DNA from: Alphaproteobacteria bacterium
GTDB taxonomy: Bacteria; Pseudomonadota; Alphaproteobacteria; SMXQ01
Length of the DNA stretch: 47,515 nucleotides
Assembly: GCA_009380075.1 (NCBI GenBank)
Contig: WHSO01000020.1
Location: 1 to 47,515, forward strand
Direction: 5' to 3'
How positions within the stretch are numbered: the first letter of the stretch is position 1; each line of letters opens with the position of its first letter. Below are positions 24,020 to 34,343 of this stretch, piece by piece. The position numbers and the translations under genes are program-made. Under the pieces are notes generated by a model, which did not search any database, was not told where the DNA came from, and was given only the letters and a program-made list of their open reading frames with translations.

Positions 24020-24481
24020 CTACTTCGCGGCCACGGTGGTCGGCTTGCCTTTCTCGCCGACGAAGACGACGAGGAGGCGGGCCGCTGCATTGCCCTTGTT
24101 GAAGAGCTGGTGGTTGCGATTGAGCGATTCGATATACGCCTCGCCCGAGCGATACCGGCGCGGCTCTCCGCCGTCGGTGACCAGTTCCACCTGGCCCTCG
24201 AGGATGTAGACGTAGACCGGCACCGGATGCTGGTGCCGGGGCGTCCGCCCGCCGGGAGCGATGGTGCCGATCACCGAGGTGATCTCGGGCCGGTCCGTGC
24301 GCGGAAAGGCGAAGGGCTCCCCGTCCCGGGTTTCGCTGGTCCGCAGCACCGGCCGGGTCTCGAACCCGCTGGGCAGGGCCTGATCGGCGCTCCCCGCCGC
24401 CGGCCCGCTGGCCGACGCCGATGCCGTTGCCGCCAAAAGAACGGCGAGTCCCGCCGCCGCCAAAGGGAATCTGGTCCGCAT
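24020..24481 (-). CDS. Exported cupin protein of the ECF regulon
   Basis: The product has 153 residues. The ATG at 24481 has GGAGGAG 6 nt upstream. A signal peptide ([18 protein letters not shown]) precedes a single cupin domain with [14 protein letters not shown] and a later RNHQLFN, which together supply the usual His/Glu metal ligands. It is periplasmic by prediction. Upstream lies the second GGGAAC-N16-CGTCC motif, so it probably belongs to the same ECF regulon as the methyltransferases although it is convergent to them. The ligand is unknown. Confidence 0.85.
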   Translation of the reverse strand: MRTRFPLAAAGLAVLLAATASASASGPAAGSADQALPSGFETRPVLRTSETRDGEPFAFPRTDRPEITSVIGTIAPGGRTPRHQHPVPVYVYILEGQVELVTDGGEPRRYRSGEAYIESLNRNHQLFNKGNAAARLLVVFVGEKGKPTTVAAK

Positions 24482-24546
24482 CTGTCTCTCCTCCGTGAAT
24501 TGCTCCATCCGGCCGCGGGCCGACCCCCGGTCCGCGCGCCATCCAT

Positions 24547-24577
24547 CCAAGGACGTGCGGGTCGCCGCAAAGTTCCC
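24547..24577 (-). promoter_or_regulatory. Candidate ECF promoter, site 2 (GGGAAC-N16-CGTCCTTGG)
   Basis: On the minus strand GGGAAC lies at 24577-24572 and CGTCCTTGG at 24555-24547, separated by 16 nt, exactly as at site 1. The bases after GGGAAC also begin TTT in both. It is 66 bp from the cupin start. Confidence 0.65.
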
Positions 24578-24655
24578 GACAGGCGCAAGGTTTGGCGACA
24601 GCGCGCCTGCCCGCGCCTCTGGCAAAGCCGGGCGCGGGAGGGCATATATAGCGGC

Positions 24656-26842
<2,187 letters not shown>

Positions 26843-26875
26843 GCACTCGGGAAAGATTTGAGCACCGCCATGAAA

Positions 26876-26899
26876 AAGGCCGCCCCGGAGGGCGGCCTT
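26876..26899. terminator. Bidirectional rho-independent terminator (uvrB / csp)
   Basis: AAGGCCGCCC at 26876-26885 pairs perfectly with GGGCGGCCTT at 26890-26899 around a 4-nt loop. On the minus strand it is followed by a run of five T, and it lies between the convergent uvrB and cold-shock genes. Confidence 0.88.
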
Positions 26900-26937
26900 C
26901 TCGTACTTCTACGTGCGTCCGGCGTGAACCGGCAGCG

Positions 26938-27141
26938 TTAATCCGCGCTCAGGTTCACGGCCTTGGGGCCGCGCGCGTCGGGCTGTACGTCGAAGGACAC
27001 GACCTGTCCCTCGTCGAGGCGGCCGAGGCCGGCCTGCTCCACCGCGGAGATGTGGACGAACACGTCCTTCGAGCCATCTTCCGGCGAGATGAAGCCGAAA
27101 CCCTTGGCGGAATTGAAGAATTTCACAGTACCTTTAGTCAT
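26938..27141 (-). CDS. Cold-shock domain protein (CspA family)
   Basis: The product has 67 residues, a single cold-shock domain. MTKGTVKFFNSAKGFGFISPE carries RNP1 (KGFGFI), and VFVHIS is RNP2; these aromatic residues bind single-stranded RNA or DNA. An in-frame GTG at 27150 would add three residues. About 100 bp of leader separate it from the next gene upstream. It acts as an RNA chaperone; whether it is cold-induced cannot be told. Confidence 0.95.
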   Translation of the reverse strand: MTKGTVKFFNSAKGFGFISPEDGSKDVFVHISAVEQAGLGRLDEGQVVSFDVQPDARGPKAVNLSAD

Positions 27142-27273
27142 TCCAGTCACTTTCAGTAGTCAGGAGTATCCGGCACGTTCATACGGCCGGATTGCGGTGC
27201 GGGCGAACGGGGAATCCGGACGGAACCGCCACGCGTTGGTCATATGCTCACGGAAAAGCAGAATTGCAAGGAC

Positions 27274-27546
27274 TCAATCGGCGAGTCGGCGGGTGAGGTC
27301 GGCGCGAAACGGCGAGGATTCGATAAAATCCAAGACATTTGCGCCTTCCGCGCACGCCGCGTCGAGCCGCGCCAGTTCCCCGGGCAGGCCCTGACGCAGG
27401 TCGAGGAGGTGATTGAACTGGGCATCGCAGGCCGGGATCGGGGCCGGATAAGCACGGATGTCGCGGGTCGCCTCATCGAGCAGGGCCTCGATGGCCGCCC
27501 GCAACCGGGTCCAGTCCCGCGCGCCGGTCGTTTCTCCTGCGCCCAC
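27274..27546 (-). CDS. Small conserved hypothetical protein
   Basis: From the GTG at 27546 the product has 90 residues; GGGGAG lies 8 nt upstream, and an earlier ATG would overlap the antiporter gene and add an Arg-rich stretch. The segment DIRAYPAPIPACDAQFNHLL looks strongly conserved from memory of related alphaproteobacterial proteins. The remainder is helical with acidic and basic residues. There is no signal peptide or known domain. It follows the Kef-type antiporter by 31 bp, so the two are probably cotranscribed. Confidence 0.65.
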   Translation of the reverse strand: MGAGETTGARDWTRLRAAIEALLDEATRDIRAYPAPIPACDAQFNHLLDLRQGLPGELARLDAACAEGANVLDFIESSPFRADLTRRLAD

Positions 27547-27577
27547 CTGTCGCTCTCCCCGCGGCCGCCGGGGCACG

Positions 27578-29275
27578 TCAGCCGTCCGGCGCCGCCGGCT
27601 GCGATTCAATCACGTGACCGCGTTCCTCGGCAAGGACATGGGCGATCTCCTCCTCGGCGATGCCGGCGCCGCGCAGCACCTGGGCGCCCAGCAGCAGCGA
27701 CACCTCGACGATCTCCGGCACGATTCCGGTGGCGCCGAGGCGCGCCAGCTCGTTGCAATGGGCCGCGTCCCGGGCGCGGGCAAAGATCGGCATGTCGGGG
27801 AAGCGGTTGCGCAGCACCGTCACCGTGCGCGCCGTCGCCGCGCCGTCGTTGAGGGTCACGGCCGCGAGGCGCGCGCGCTCGGCCCCCGCCGCGCGCAGCA
27901 CCAGGCGCGACGACGCATCGCCGTAATAGACCGGCAGGTCGTGGGACCGGGCCGCGGCCACCCGCGCCGGGTCGAGGTCGAGCGCGAGGAAGGGAAGGCC
28001 GCGGGCGGCGAGGAGCCGCGCCACCGTCTCCCCCACCCGGCCGTAGCCGAGGACGAGGACGTGTTCGTTCAGATCGTGGGATTCGGCAGCGAGACGGTCG
28101 AGACCCCCGGCCTCGACCTCGAACCAGTTCTCCACCCTGCGCCCGGCGACGGCGAGCAACGGCGTCGCCACCATGGTCAGCGCCACCGCGAGCACCAGCA
28201 CGCGCCCGGTTTCGCCATCGATCAGCCCCGCCGTCATGGCGAGTGCGAACAGGATGAAGGCGAACTCGCCGCTTTCGGCGAGCATCAGCCCCTGGCGCAG
28301 GGCGAGGCCGGTCGGCAGGCGGAGCGCGCGGCAGACCCCCGCGATGGTCACCGCCTTGAGCACAAGGATACCGCCGACCACCGTTGCGACGGCCCAACCT
28401 TCCCGGGCAATCAGGCTGAAATCGACCGTCATTCCCACGGTCATGAAGAACAGGCTGAGCAGGATGCCGCGGAACGGTGCGAGATCGGCCTCAACCTGAT
28501 GGCGGAATTCGGTCTCGGCGACGAGGAGTCCGGCGAGGAACGCGCCGAGTGCCAGCGACAGGCCCGCCGCTTCGGTGGCGAATCCGGCGCCCAGCACCAC
28601 CAGAAGGGCCAGGCCGACCAGCAGCTCCGGCGTGCGCCGCGCCGCAATGACGCGGAACAACGGCCGCAACACCAGCCGCCCGACGACGACGATGCCAAGC
28701 AACGCCACCGCGGCCTTGAGCAAGGCGATACCCAAGGCCGTGCCGACGGTGGTGCCGGCCGCACCCAACAACGGCACCAGCACGATCAACGGCACCACGG
28801 CGAGGTCCTGGAACAACAGGATCGACAGCGCAACGCGCCCGGCGCGGCCGACGAGCTCGCCCTTATCGGCCAGAAGCTGCAGGACCATCGCGGTCGACGA
28901 CAACGCCAGCCCGGCCCCGACGACGATGGCGGCGCGCGGCTCGATCCCCAGCGCATAGGCGGCAAGGCCGAGGGCCAGTCCGCTGGCGGCGACCTGGGCG
29001 AGACCAAGGCCGAACAGATGACCGCGCATGGTGGCGAGGCGCTGCAACGTCAGGCCGAGGCCGATGGAGAACATCAGGAAGACAACGCCGAGCTCGGCAA
29101 GACCGCGCACGGTGGCGGTATCCCCGATCAGGCCCGCCCCATGCGGCCCGATGGCGGCCCCCGCCACCAGGTAGCCGATCACCGGCGGCACGTTGATGCG
29201 CCGGAACAGCGTCACCGTGGCGACGGCGGCGGCGAGGAAGATCAGGATCTGGCCAAGGAAATGGGTGTCGGTCAT
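27578..29275 (-). CDS. CPA2-type cation/proton antiporter with TrkA-N domain (Kef-like)
   Basis: From the ATG at 29275 the product has 565 residues. Residues 1-390 form about twelve membrane helices with family landmarks (PPVIGYLVAGAAIGPHG, ALSSTAMVLQLL, FQDLAVVPL, LAESGEFAFILF). Residues about 410-530 form a TrkA-N nucleotide-binding domain (HVLVLGYGRVGE). In KefB/KefC that domain gates K+ efflux in response to glutathione adducts. Whether this member moves K+ or Na+ is not readable. It diverges from the SDR gene with 154 bp between. Confidence 0.93.
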   Translation of the reverse strand: MTDTHFLGQILIFLAAAVATVTLFRRINVPPVIGYLVAGAAIGPHGAGLIGDTATVRGLAELGVVFLMFSIGLGLTLQRLATMRGHLFGLGLAQVAASGLALGLAAYALGIEPRAAIVVGAGLALSSTAMVLQLLADKGELVGRAGRVALSILLFQDLAVVPLIVLVPLLGAAGTTVGTALGIALLKAAVALLGIVVVGRLVLRPLFRVIAARRTPELLVGLALLVVLGAGFATEAAGLSLALGAFLAGLLVAETEFRHQVEADLAPFRGILLSLFFMTVGMTVDFSLIAREGWAVATVVGGILVLKAVTIAGVCRALRLPTGLALRQGLMLAESGEFAFILFALAMTAGLIDGETGRVLVLAVALTMVATPLLAVAGRRVENWFEVEAGGLDRLAAESHDLNEHVLVLGYGRVGETVARLLAARGLPFLALDLDPARVAAARSHDLPVYYGDASSRLVLRAAGAERARLAAVTLNDGAATARTVTVLRNRFPDMPIFARARDAAHCNELARLGATGIVPEIVEVSLLLGAQVLRGAGIAEEEIAHVLAEERGHVIESQPAAPDG

Positions 29276-29429
29276 CGTTCCCCGCACGCCGCGCCGGTTC
29301 GCCGCCGCGCCGTCGCCATCATAGTCGACGCGCAACGCCTGCGCAGCCGCGGTCGCCGCCTCCGGTACGATAATCGCGCCGGCGCGCACGTCCCTTGCAC
29401 CGCGTCCGGTCCTCGGCCATCCTCCGGCG

Positions 29430-30242
29430 ATGGTCGACCCCGCCGACAGCGCATCCCCTCGAAATTCCGATCGCCCCGGTGATGGCCCGAAGGCCGCGCT
29501 GGTGACCGGCGCGGCGCGGCGCATCGGCGCCGCCATCGCGCGGGCGCTGGCGGGGGCGGGCTGGGCCGTCGCCATCCATCATCGCGACTCCGATGCGGAG
29601 GCCGAAGCGCTGGCGGACGACATCCGTGCCGCCGGCGGCACGGCGGCGACACTCGCCGCCAACCTTGCCGTCGAGGACGACGTAACGGCGCTGGTCGGGC
29701 GCGCGCGGGATGCGCTGGGACCACTCGGCCTTCTGGTCAACAACGCCTCGGTGTTCGAGCGCGACGAGGCGCTCACCGCGACGCGCGAAAGCTGGGACCA
29801 GCACATGGCGGTCAATCTGCGCGCCCCTTTCGTCCTCACACAAGCGTTCGTACGCCAGATTCCCGATGGGGCCACGGGCAACGTGGTCAACATCCTCGAC
29901 CAGCGGGTCGAGAACCTGACTCCGCATTTCACCAGCTATACGCTGTCGAAATCCGGCTTGTGGACGTTGACGCGCACCCTGGCGCTGGCGCTGGCGCCGC
30001 GTGTCCGGGTCAATGCAATAGGGCCGGGACCGGTGCTGCCGAGCCCGCGCCAGACCCGGGCCCAGTTCGACGCCCAGGCGCGGGCGACCCCGCTCGGGCG
30101 TGCGACGGCGTCCGAGGAGATCGCGCGGGCCGTGCTTTTTCTCCTTGAAGCGCCGTCGGTAACGGGCCAAATGTTAGCCCTCGACGGCGGCCAGCACCTC
30201 AACTGGTCGCCGGTATCGGGCAAGGCGCCCACCGACGAATAG
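29430..30242 (+). CDS. SDR oxidoreductase, probable pteridine reductase (FolM-like)
   Basis: The product has 270 residues, a short-chain dehydrogenase with TGAARRIG for the cofactor, NNAS, and the catalytic YTLSK motif. The TGAARRIG form with Arg suits NADPH and matches pteridine/dihydromonapterin reductases (FolM, PTR1). The adjacent folB gene strengthens a role in pterin or folate metabolism. No strong ribosome binding site is seen at the ATG. Alternatively it is a generic SDR. Confidence 0.85.
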   Translation: MVDPADSASPRNSDRPGDGPKAALVTGAARRIGAAIARALAGAGWAVAIHHRDSDAEAEALADDIRAAGGTAATLAANLAVEDDVTALVGRARDALGPLGLLVNNASVFERDEALTATRESWDQHMAVNLRAPFVLTQAFVRQIPDGATGNVVNILDQRVENLTPHFTSYTLSKSGLWTLTRTLALALAPRVRVNAIGPGPVLPSPRQTRAQFDAQARATPLGRATASEEIARAVLFLLEAPSVTGQMLALDGGQHLNWSPVSGKAPTDE

Positions 30243-30307
30243 GTGCGGCGGGCTCGGGCACCGGCCCGATGACGCGTAACGCGGTGCGGCCGCAAGGATT
30301 TCCATCC

Positions 30308-30742
30308 ATGTCCACGTCGTCCAGCTCTCCTGCCGTGCAGCCCCTGCGTCCCGGCCCGGATGTCGGCCCCGGACCCGAGGGAATCCGCCGGGTGTTCATC
30401 CGCGACCTGGTTGCCGGCTGCTATCTCGGCGTTCACAGCCATGAAAAGGGCAGCCGCCAGCGGGTCCGGGTCAACCTCGACCTCGGCGTGCGCGACGGCG
30501 GCCCGCCCGAGGGCGACTCGATCCACGAGGTGGTCTGCTATGAGGACGTGGCCGAGGGGCTGCGCCGCCTGCTGGCGGGGCCGCATGTCAATCTGGTCGA
30601 GACCCTGGCAGAAAACATCGCCCGCTTCTGTCTGGAGGACCCGCGCGTGCTCTCCGTCCGGGTCCGGCTGGAGAAACTCGACGTCTTTCCGGATGCCGCC
30701 GCGGCCGGAGTAGAGATCGAGAGGGTGCGCCGCGGCGCATGA
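30308..30742 (+). CDS. folB: Dihydroneopterin aldolase
   Basis: From the ATG at 30308 the product has 144 residues. After a disordered Ser/Pro-rich start, the T-fold domain shows RVFIRDLVAGCYLGVHSHEKG, VCYEDVAEGLRRLL, and NLVETLAENIARF with the catalytic-region Glu. It cleaves 7,8-dihydroneopterin to 6-hydroxymethyl-dihydropterin in folate synthesis. It follows the FolM-like gene by 65 bp. The first ~35 residues look non-conserved, so a later start cannot be excluded. Confidence 0.9.
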   Translation: MSTSSSSPAVQPLRPGPDVGPGPEGIRRVFIRDLVAGCYLGVHSHEKGSRQRVRVNLDLGVRDGGPPEGDSIHEVVCYEDVAEGLRRLLAGPHVNLVETLAENIARFCLEDPRVLSVRVRLEKLDVFPDAAAAGVEIERVRRGA

Positions 30743-31068
30743 TTTTTGGCTGATTCCTTGGCCGCAGCGACTATCGCTGCCCAAGTTGTGCACAGCCCCA
30801 TTCGATGGCCCGGTCCCCGATACGAACATGGTAAATTTTTTGATGTCACAGAGATGTTACGGCTTGACTTTCGTTTTCCATAGATATTTCAAATTGTTGA
30901 TAAAATTGCCTATTTTTTAGGCAACCCGTTTGCGAACCCGCATTTGTCTGGCGCGGTACAAGCGGGAAGCGGGTTTCCCACAGATTTTTCCACCATTTCA
31001 GTGGATAGAAGTTGGCGGCGATCCGGTAGCGATTGACGCCCGTACCGCCACTCACAAAATACTGCGTT
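30743..31068. promoter_or_regulatory. AT-rich intergenic region before uvrC
   Basis: These 326 bp hold no convincing gene. About 30830-30930 is markedly AT-rich. It contains TTGACT near 30862, which could be a -35 box, and a perfect inverted repeat TTGCCTA-TTTTT-TAGGCAA at 30906-30924. The repeat may be a hairpin in the leader or an operator. No LexA-type GTTC-N7-GTTC box was found. Confidence 0.5.
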
Positions 31069-32967
31069 ATGGCCGAATCCCATCCACCACCGGCGCGACA
31101 ATCCGATCCTACGCTCACGGGCGCGGCGCTGATTCGTGCCGAGCTCAGGACCCTTCCCGCCGGTCCCGGCGTCTACCGCATGGAGAACGCCAAGGGCGAA
31201 GTTCTCTATGTCGGCAAGGCCAAGAGCCTGCGCAAGCGCGTCGCCTCCTACGCCCGGCCGCAAGGGCTGGGCGCGCGCATGGCTCGCGTCGTCGCGGCTT
31301 GCGCCCGGCTCGAGATCGTCACCACCCATACCGAAGTCGAGGCGCTGCTGCTCGAAAGCAACCTGATCAAGCGCCTGAAGCCCCGCTACAATGTCCTGCT
31401 GCGCGACGACAAGTCGTTCCCCTACATCCGCCTCACTACCAGCCACGCCTGGCCGCAGATCACCAAGCATCGCGGGGCACGCGACGGGGGGGACGAATAT
31501 TTCGGTCCCTTCGCCTCCGCCGGCGCTGTCAACGCAACCCTGGCGCAGATCGGCCGCGCCTTCCCGCTGCGGTCGTGCTCGGATACGGTGTTCGAAAACC
31601 GGACGAGGCCCTGCCTGCAATACCAGATCAAGCGCTGCACCGCGCCCTGTGTCGGGCGCATCGGCCGCGACGACTACATGGCGCTGGTGGACGAGGTGCA
31701 CGCCTTCCTGCGCGGCGAAAGCCGGGCGATCCAGGCACGCCTCGCGCGCAAGATGCAGGCGGCGTCGGACGCGCTCGACTTCGAGGCGGCGGCGATCTAC
31801 CGCGACCGCATCCAGGCGCTCACCCGCATCCAGGGCCGCCAGGACATCAACCTTGAAAAGGTGGGCGACGCCGACGTGATCGCGCTGGCACGGCGCGGCA
31901 ATGCCTGCTGCATCCAGGCGTTCTTCTTCCGGGCCGGGCAGAACTTCGGCAACCGCGCCTATTTCCCGTCGGTGCCTGCGGGAACGAGCGACGCGGATGT
32001 GCTGGAGGGTTTCCTCGGCCAGTTCTACGCCGTGCACGCGCCGCCGAAGACGGTGCTGCTGTCGGATACGGTGCCCAATGCCCGCCTGATCGCTGACGCG
32101 CTGATGCTGCGGGCCGGCTTCCGGGTTCACCTGCAGGTGCCGGCGCGCGGCAATCGCCGTGCCGCCGTCGACCACGCGCGCACCAACGCCGAAACCGCGC
32201 TGGCGCGCCACCTGTCGGAAAATGCCTCCCAGCTCCGCCTGCTGGAAGGGGTGGCCGAAGCCTTCGCCCTGCCGGACGCGCCGCGGCGCATCGAGGTCTA
32301 TGACAACAGCCATATCGGCGGCAAGGGCGCGCTCGGTGCCATGATCGTCACCGGTCCCGAGGGGTTCAGCCGGTCCGCCTACCGCCGCTTCAACATCCGC
32401 GGCGCCATCGCGCCGGGTGACGACTACGCCATGCTGCGCGAGGTGCTGACCCGGCGCTTTACCCGCGCGATGGCCGAGGACGCGGCGGCGGGGAACGAGG
32501 GCGGAACGCGGGCGGACTGGCCCGACCTTGTCCTCATCGACGGTGGGCGCGGCCAGTTACGGGTCGCCGAGGACGTCTTCGCCGAACTCGGCATCACCGA
32601 CGTCGCCCTTGCCGGTATCGCCAAGGGCAAGGACCGCAACGCCGGGCGCGAACGCTTCTTCCTGCCCGGACGCGAGGCCTTCAGCCTGGAGCCGGGGCAC
32701 CCCGTGCTCTATTTCCTGCAGCGCCTGCGCGACGAGGCGCATCGCTTCGCCATCGGCGGACAGCGCGCCAAGCGCTCGCGCGGGATCGTGCGCTCCGAGC
32801 TCGACAACATCCCCGGCATCGGCAGCGCACGCAAGAAGGCGCTGCTGACCCATTTCGGCGCGGCACGCGCGGTCGGCGAAGCGGGCGTCGAGGATATCGA
32901 GAAGGTGGCCGGCATTTCGCGCACCGTGGCCAAACGCATTTATGATCACTTCCATAGCGGGGATTAG
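31069..32967 (+). CDS. uvrC: UvrABC system protein C (excision endonuclease)
   Basis: The product has 632 residues. It makes the incisions on both sides of the lesion. In order: GIY-YIG nuclease domain (GPGVYRMENAKGEVLYVGKAKS), the Cys-rich segment CLQYQIKRCTAPCVG, UVR motif (ARKMQAASDALDFEAAAIYRDRI) for UvrB contact, the RNase H-like second nuclease (EVYDNSHIGG, LVLIDGGRGQL), and the helix-hairpin-helix end (IPGIGSARKKALL). The ATG at 31069 lacks a clear ribosome binding site. It leads the uvrC-pgsA-moaD-moaE run. Confidence 0.97.
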   Translation: MAESHPPPARQSDPTLTGAALIRAELRTLPAGPGVYRMENAKGEVLYVGKAKSLRKRVASYARPQGLGARMARVVAACARLEIVTTHTEVEALLLESNLIKRLKPRYNVLLRDDKSFPYIRLTTSHAWPQITKHRGARDGGDEYFGPFASAGAVNATLAQIGRAFPLRSCSDTVFENRTRPCLQYQIKRCTAPCVGRIGRDDYMALVDEVHAFLRGESRAIQARLARKMQAASDALDFEAAAIYRDRIQALTRIQGRQDINLEKVGDADVIALARRGNACCIQAFFFRAGQNFGNRAYFPSVPAGTSDADVLEGFLGQFYAVHAPPKTVLLSDTVPNARLIADALMLRAGFRVHLQVPARGNRRAAVDHARTNAETALARHLSENASQLRLLEGVAEAFALPDAPRRIEVYDNSHIGGKGALGAMIVTGPEGFSRSAYRRFNIRGAIAPGDDYAMLREVLTRRFTRAMAEDAAAGNEGGTRADWPDLVLIDGGRGQLRVAEDVFAELGITDVALAGIAKGKDRNAGRERFFLPGREAFSLEPGHPVLYFLQRLRDEAHRFAIGGQRAKRSRGIVRSELDNIPGIGSARKKALLTHFGAARAVGEAGVEDIEKVAGISRTVAKRIYDHFHSGD

Positions 32968-32998
32968 GTCAGTACTCTGGCGGCGAGAGCCCCACGCC

Positions 32999-33583
32999 AT
33001 GCTGACGACGCTGCCCAACCTGCTGACGCTGTCCCGGATCCTCGTAATACCGGCGCTGGTCGGTGCGTTCTATCTGGAGCGCCCCCTGTCCAACTGGGTG
33101 ACGGCGGCGCTGTTCACGGCGGCCGGGCTGACCGACTATCTCGACGGCTATCTCGCGCGGTCGTGGGACCAGGTGACGCGCTTCGGCCGTTTCCTCGATC
33201 CCGTCGCCGACAAGGTGATGGTGGCGACCGCGATCTTCATGATGGTGCATTTCGGGCCGCTCACCGGCTGGCTGGTGCTGCCGGCGCTGGTCATCCTGTG
33301 CCGGGAGATCATCGTCTCGGGCCTGCGAGAATTCCTCGCCGAGATCAACGTCAGCGTGCCGGTGAGCCGCCTCGCCAAGTGGAAGACGGCGCTGCAAATG
33401 GTGGCCCTCGGCCTCTTGCTCCTGGGCGACGCGGGACAACCGTTCCTGCCAGCGCTCCTGATCGGCACCTGGGCGCTGTGGATCGCCGCCATCCTCACGC
33501 TGGTGACCGGCTATGATTACCTGCGGGCGGGACTCAGGCACATGACCGGCGCGCCCGGACCCCGCGAAGGCAGCGACCCATGA
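32999..33583 (+). CDS. pgsA: CDP-diacylglycerol-glycerol-3-phosphate phosphatidyltransferase
   Basis: The product has 194 residues, a membrane enzyme that makes phosphatidylglycerophosphate. The CDP-alcohol phosphotransferase motif is intact: DYLDGYLARSWDQVTRFG then RFLDPVADK, matching DG-x2-AR-x8-G-x3-D-x3-D. About five to six membrane helices are visible. It starts 31 bp after uvrC and overlaps moaD by ATGA. Confidence 0.95.
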   Translation: MLTTLPNLLTLSRILVIPALVGAFYLERPLSNWVTAALFTAAGLTDYLDGYLARSWDQVTRFGRFLDPVADKVMVATAIFMMVHFGPLTGWLVLPALVILCREIIVSGLREFLAEINVSVPVSRLAKWKTALQMVALGLLLLGDAGQPFLPALLIGTWALWIAAILTLVTGYDYLRAGLRHMTGAPGPREGSDP

Positions 33584-33840
33584 AGGTGCTCTATTTCGCC
33601 TGGCTGCGCGGCCGCGTCGGCACGGGAGAGGAAACCATCGCCCCGCCCGACGGCGTCGCCACCGTAGGCCAGCTTCTCGACTGGCTGGCGGCGCGCAGCC
33701 CGGGCCATGCGGAAGCGCTCAAGGACCGCGCCCTCGTACGGGTCGCGGTCAACCAGGAATTCGCCGGCCCCAACACCCCGGTGGCGGCGGACGACGAGGT
33801 CGCGCTGTTCCCGCCGATGACCGGCGGCGGTGCGCCATGA
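33580..33840 (+). CDS. moaD: Molybdopterin synthase small subunit MoaD
   Basis: The product has 86 residues with the ubiquitin-like fold (MKVLYFAWLRGRVG at the start, VAADDEVALFPPMTGG near the end). MoaD carries sulfur as a thiocarboxylate on a C-terminal Gly-Gly. Here two residues, Ala-Pro, follow the glycines (TGGGAP), so the Gly-Gly is not the terminus. It overlaps pgsA upstream and moaE downstream by ATGA. Confidence 0.92.
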   Translation: MKVLYFAWLRGRVGTGEETIAPPDGVATVGQLLDWLAARSPGHAEALKDRALVRVAVNQEFAGPNTPVAADDEVALFPPMTGGGAP

Positions 33841-34307
33841 TCCGCGTCCAGCGCGACGACTTCGACATCGGCCGCGAGCTCGACGCCCTGACCGCGGGAC
33901 GCACCGATATCGGCGGGCTCGCCTCCTTCGTCGGGCTGGTGCGCGATTTCGTCAATCCCGGCTCCGGCGCCGATACCGCGGCCATCCACGGCATGACCCT
34001 CGAGCACTACCCGGGCATGACCGAGAAGATGCTGACGGAGATCGAGGCCGAGGCGAACCGGCGCTGGCCGCTTCAGGCCAGCCTGATCATCCACCGCTAC
34101 GGCGCCCTCAGGCCGGGCGAGCGCATCGTGCTGGTGGCCTGCGCCGCCGCGCACCGCGAGGACGCGCTGCAGGCCTGCTCCTTCCTCATCGACTGGCTCA
34201 AGACCAAGGCGCCGTTCTGGAAGCTGGAAGACACCGACGCCGGACCGCGCTGGGTCGCGGCCAAGGAGTCCGACGACGATCTCGCCGCCCGCTGGGACAA
34301 GGCGTAG
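33837..34307 (+). CDS. moaE: Molybdopterin synthase large subunit MoaE
   Basis: The product has 156 residues, standard length. It converts precursor Z (cPMP) to molybdopterin with sulfur from MoaD. GGLASFVGLVRDF at the start, HRYGALRPGE in the middle and KTKAPFWK with the active-site lysines are all present. It is coupled to moaD by ATGA and closes the run, converging on ilvE. Confidence 0.96.
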   Translation: MIRVQRDDFDIGRELDALTAGRTDIGGLASFVGLVRDFVNPGSGADTAAIHGMTLEHYPGMTEKMLTEIEAEANRRWPLQASLIIHRYGALRPGERIVLVACAAAHREDALQACSFLIDWLKTKAPFWKLEDTDAGPRWVAAKESDDDLAARWDKA

Positions 34308-34343
34308 GGCTCGCCCTTTTTCTATAAGGGTATGGGGGAACCG

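Noticed and set aside
24482-24655. LexA/SOS box upstream of uvrB
   Set aside because: No GTTC-N7-GTTC was found; the GTTCCC present belongs to the ECF-type motif facing the cupin gene.
27458-29482. Plus-strand frame opposite the Kef-type antiporter
   Set aside because: Composition is Arg/Gln/His/Gly-rich with no domain, and the antiporter on the minus strand is complete.
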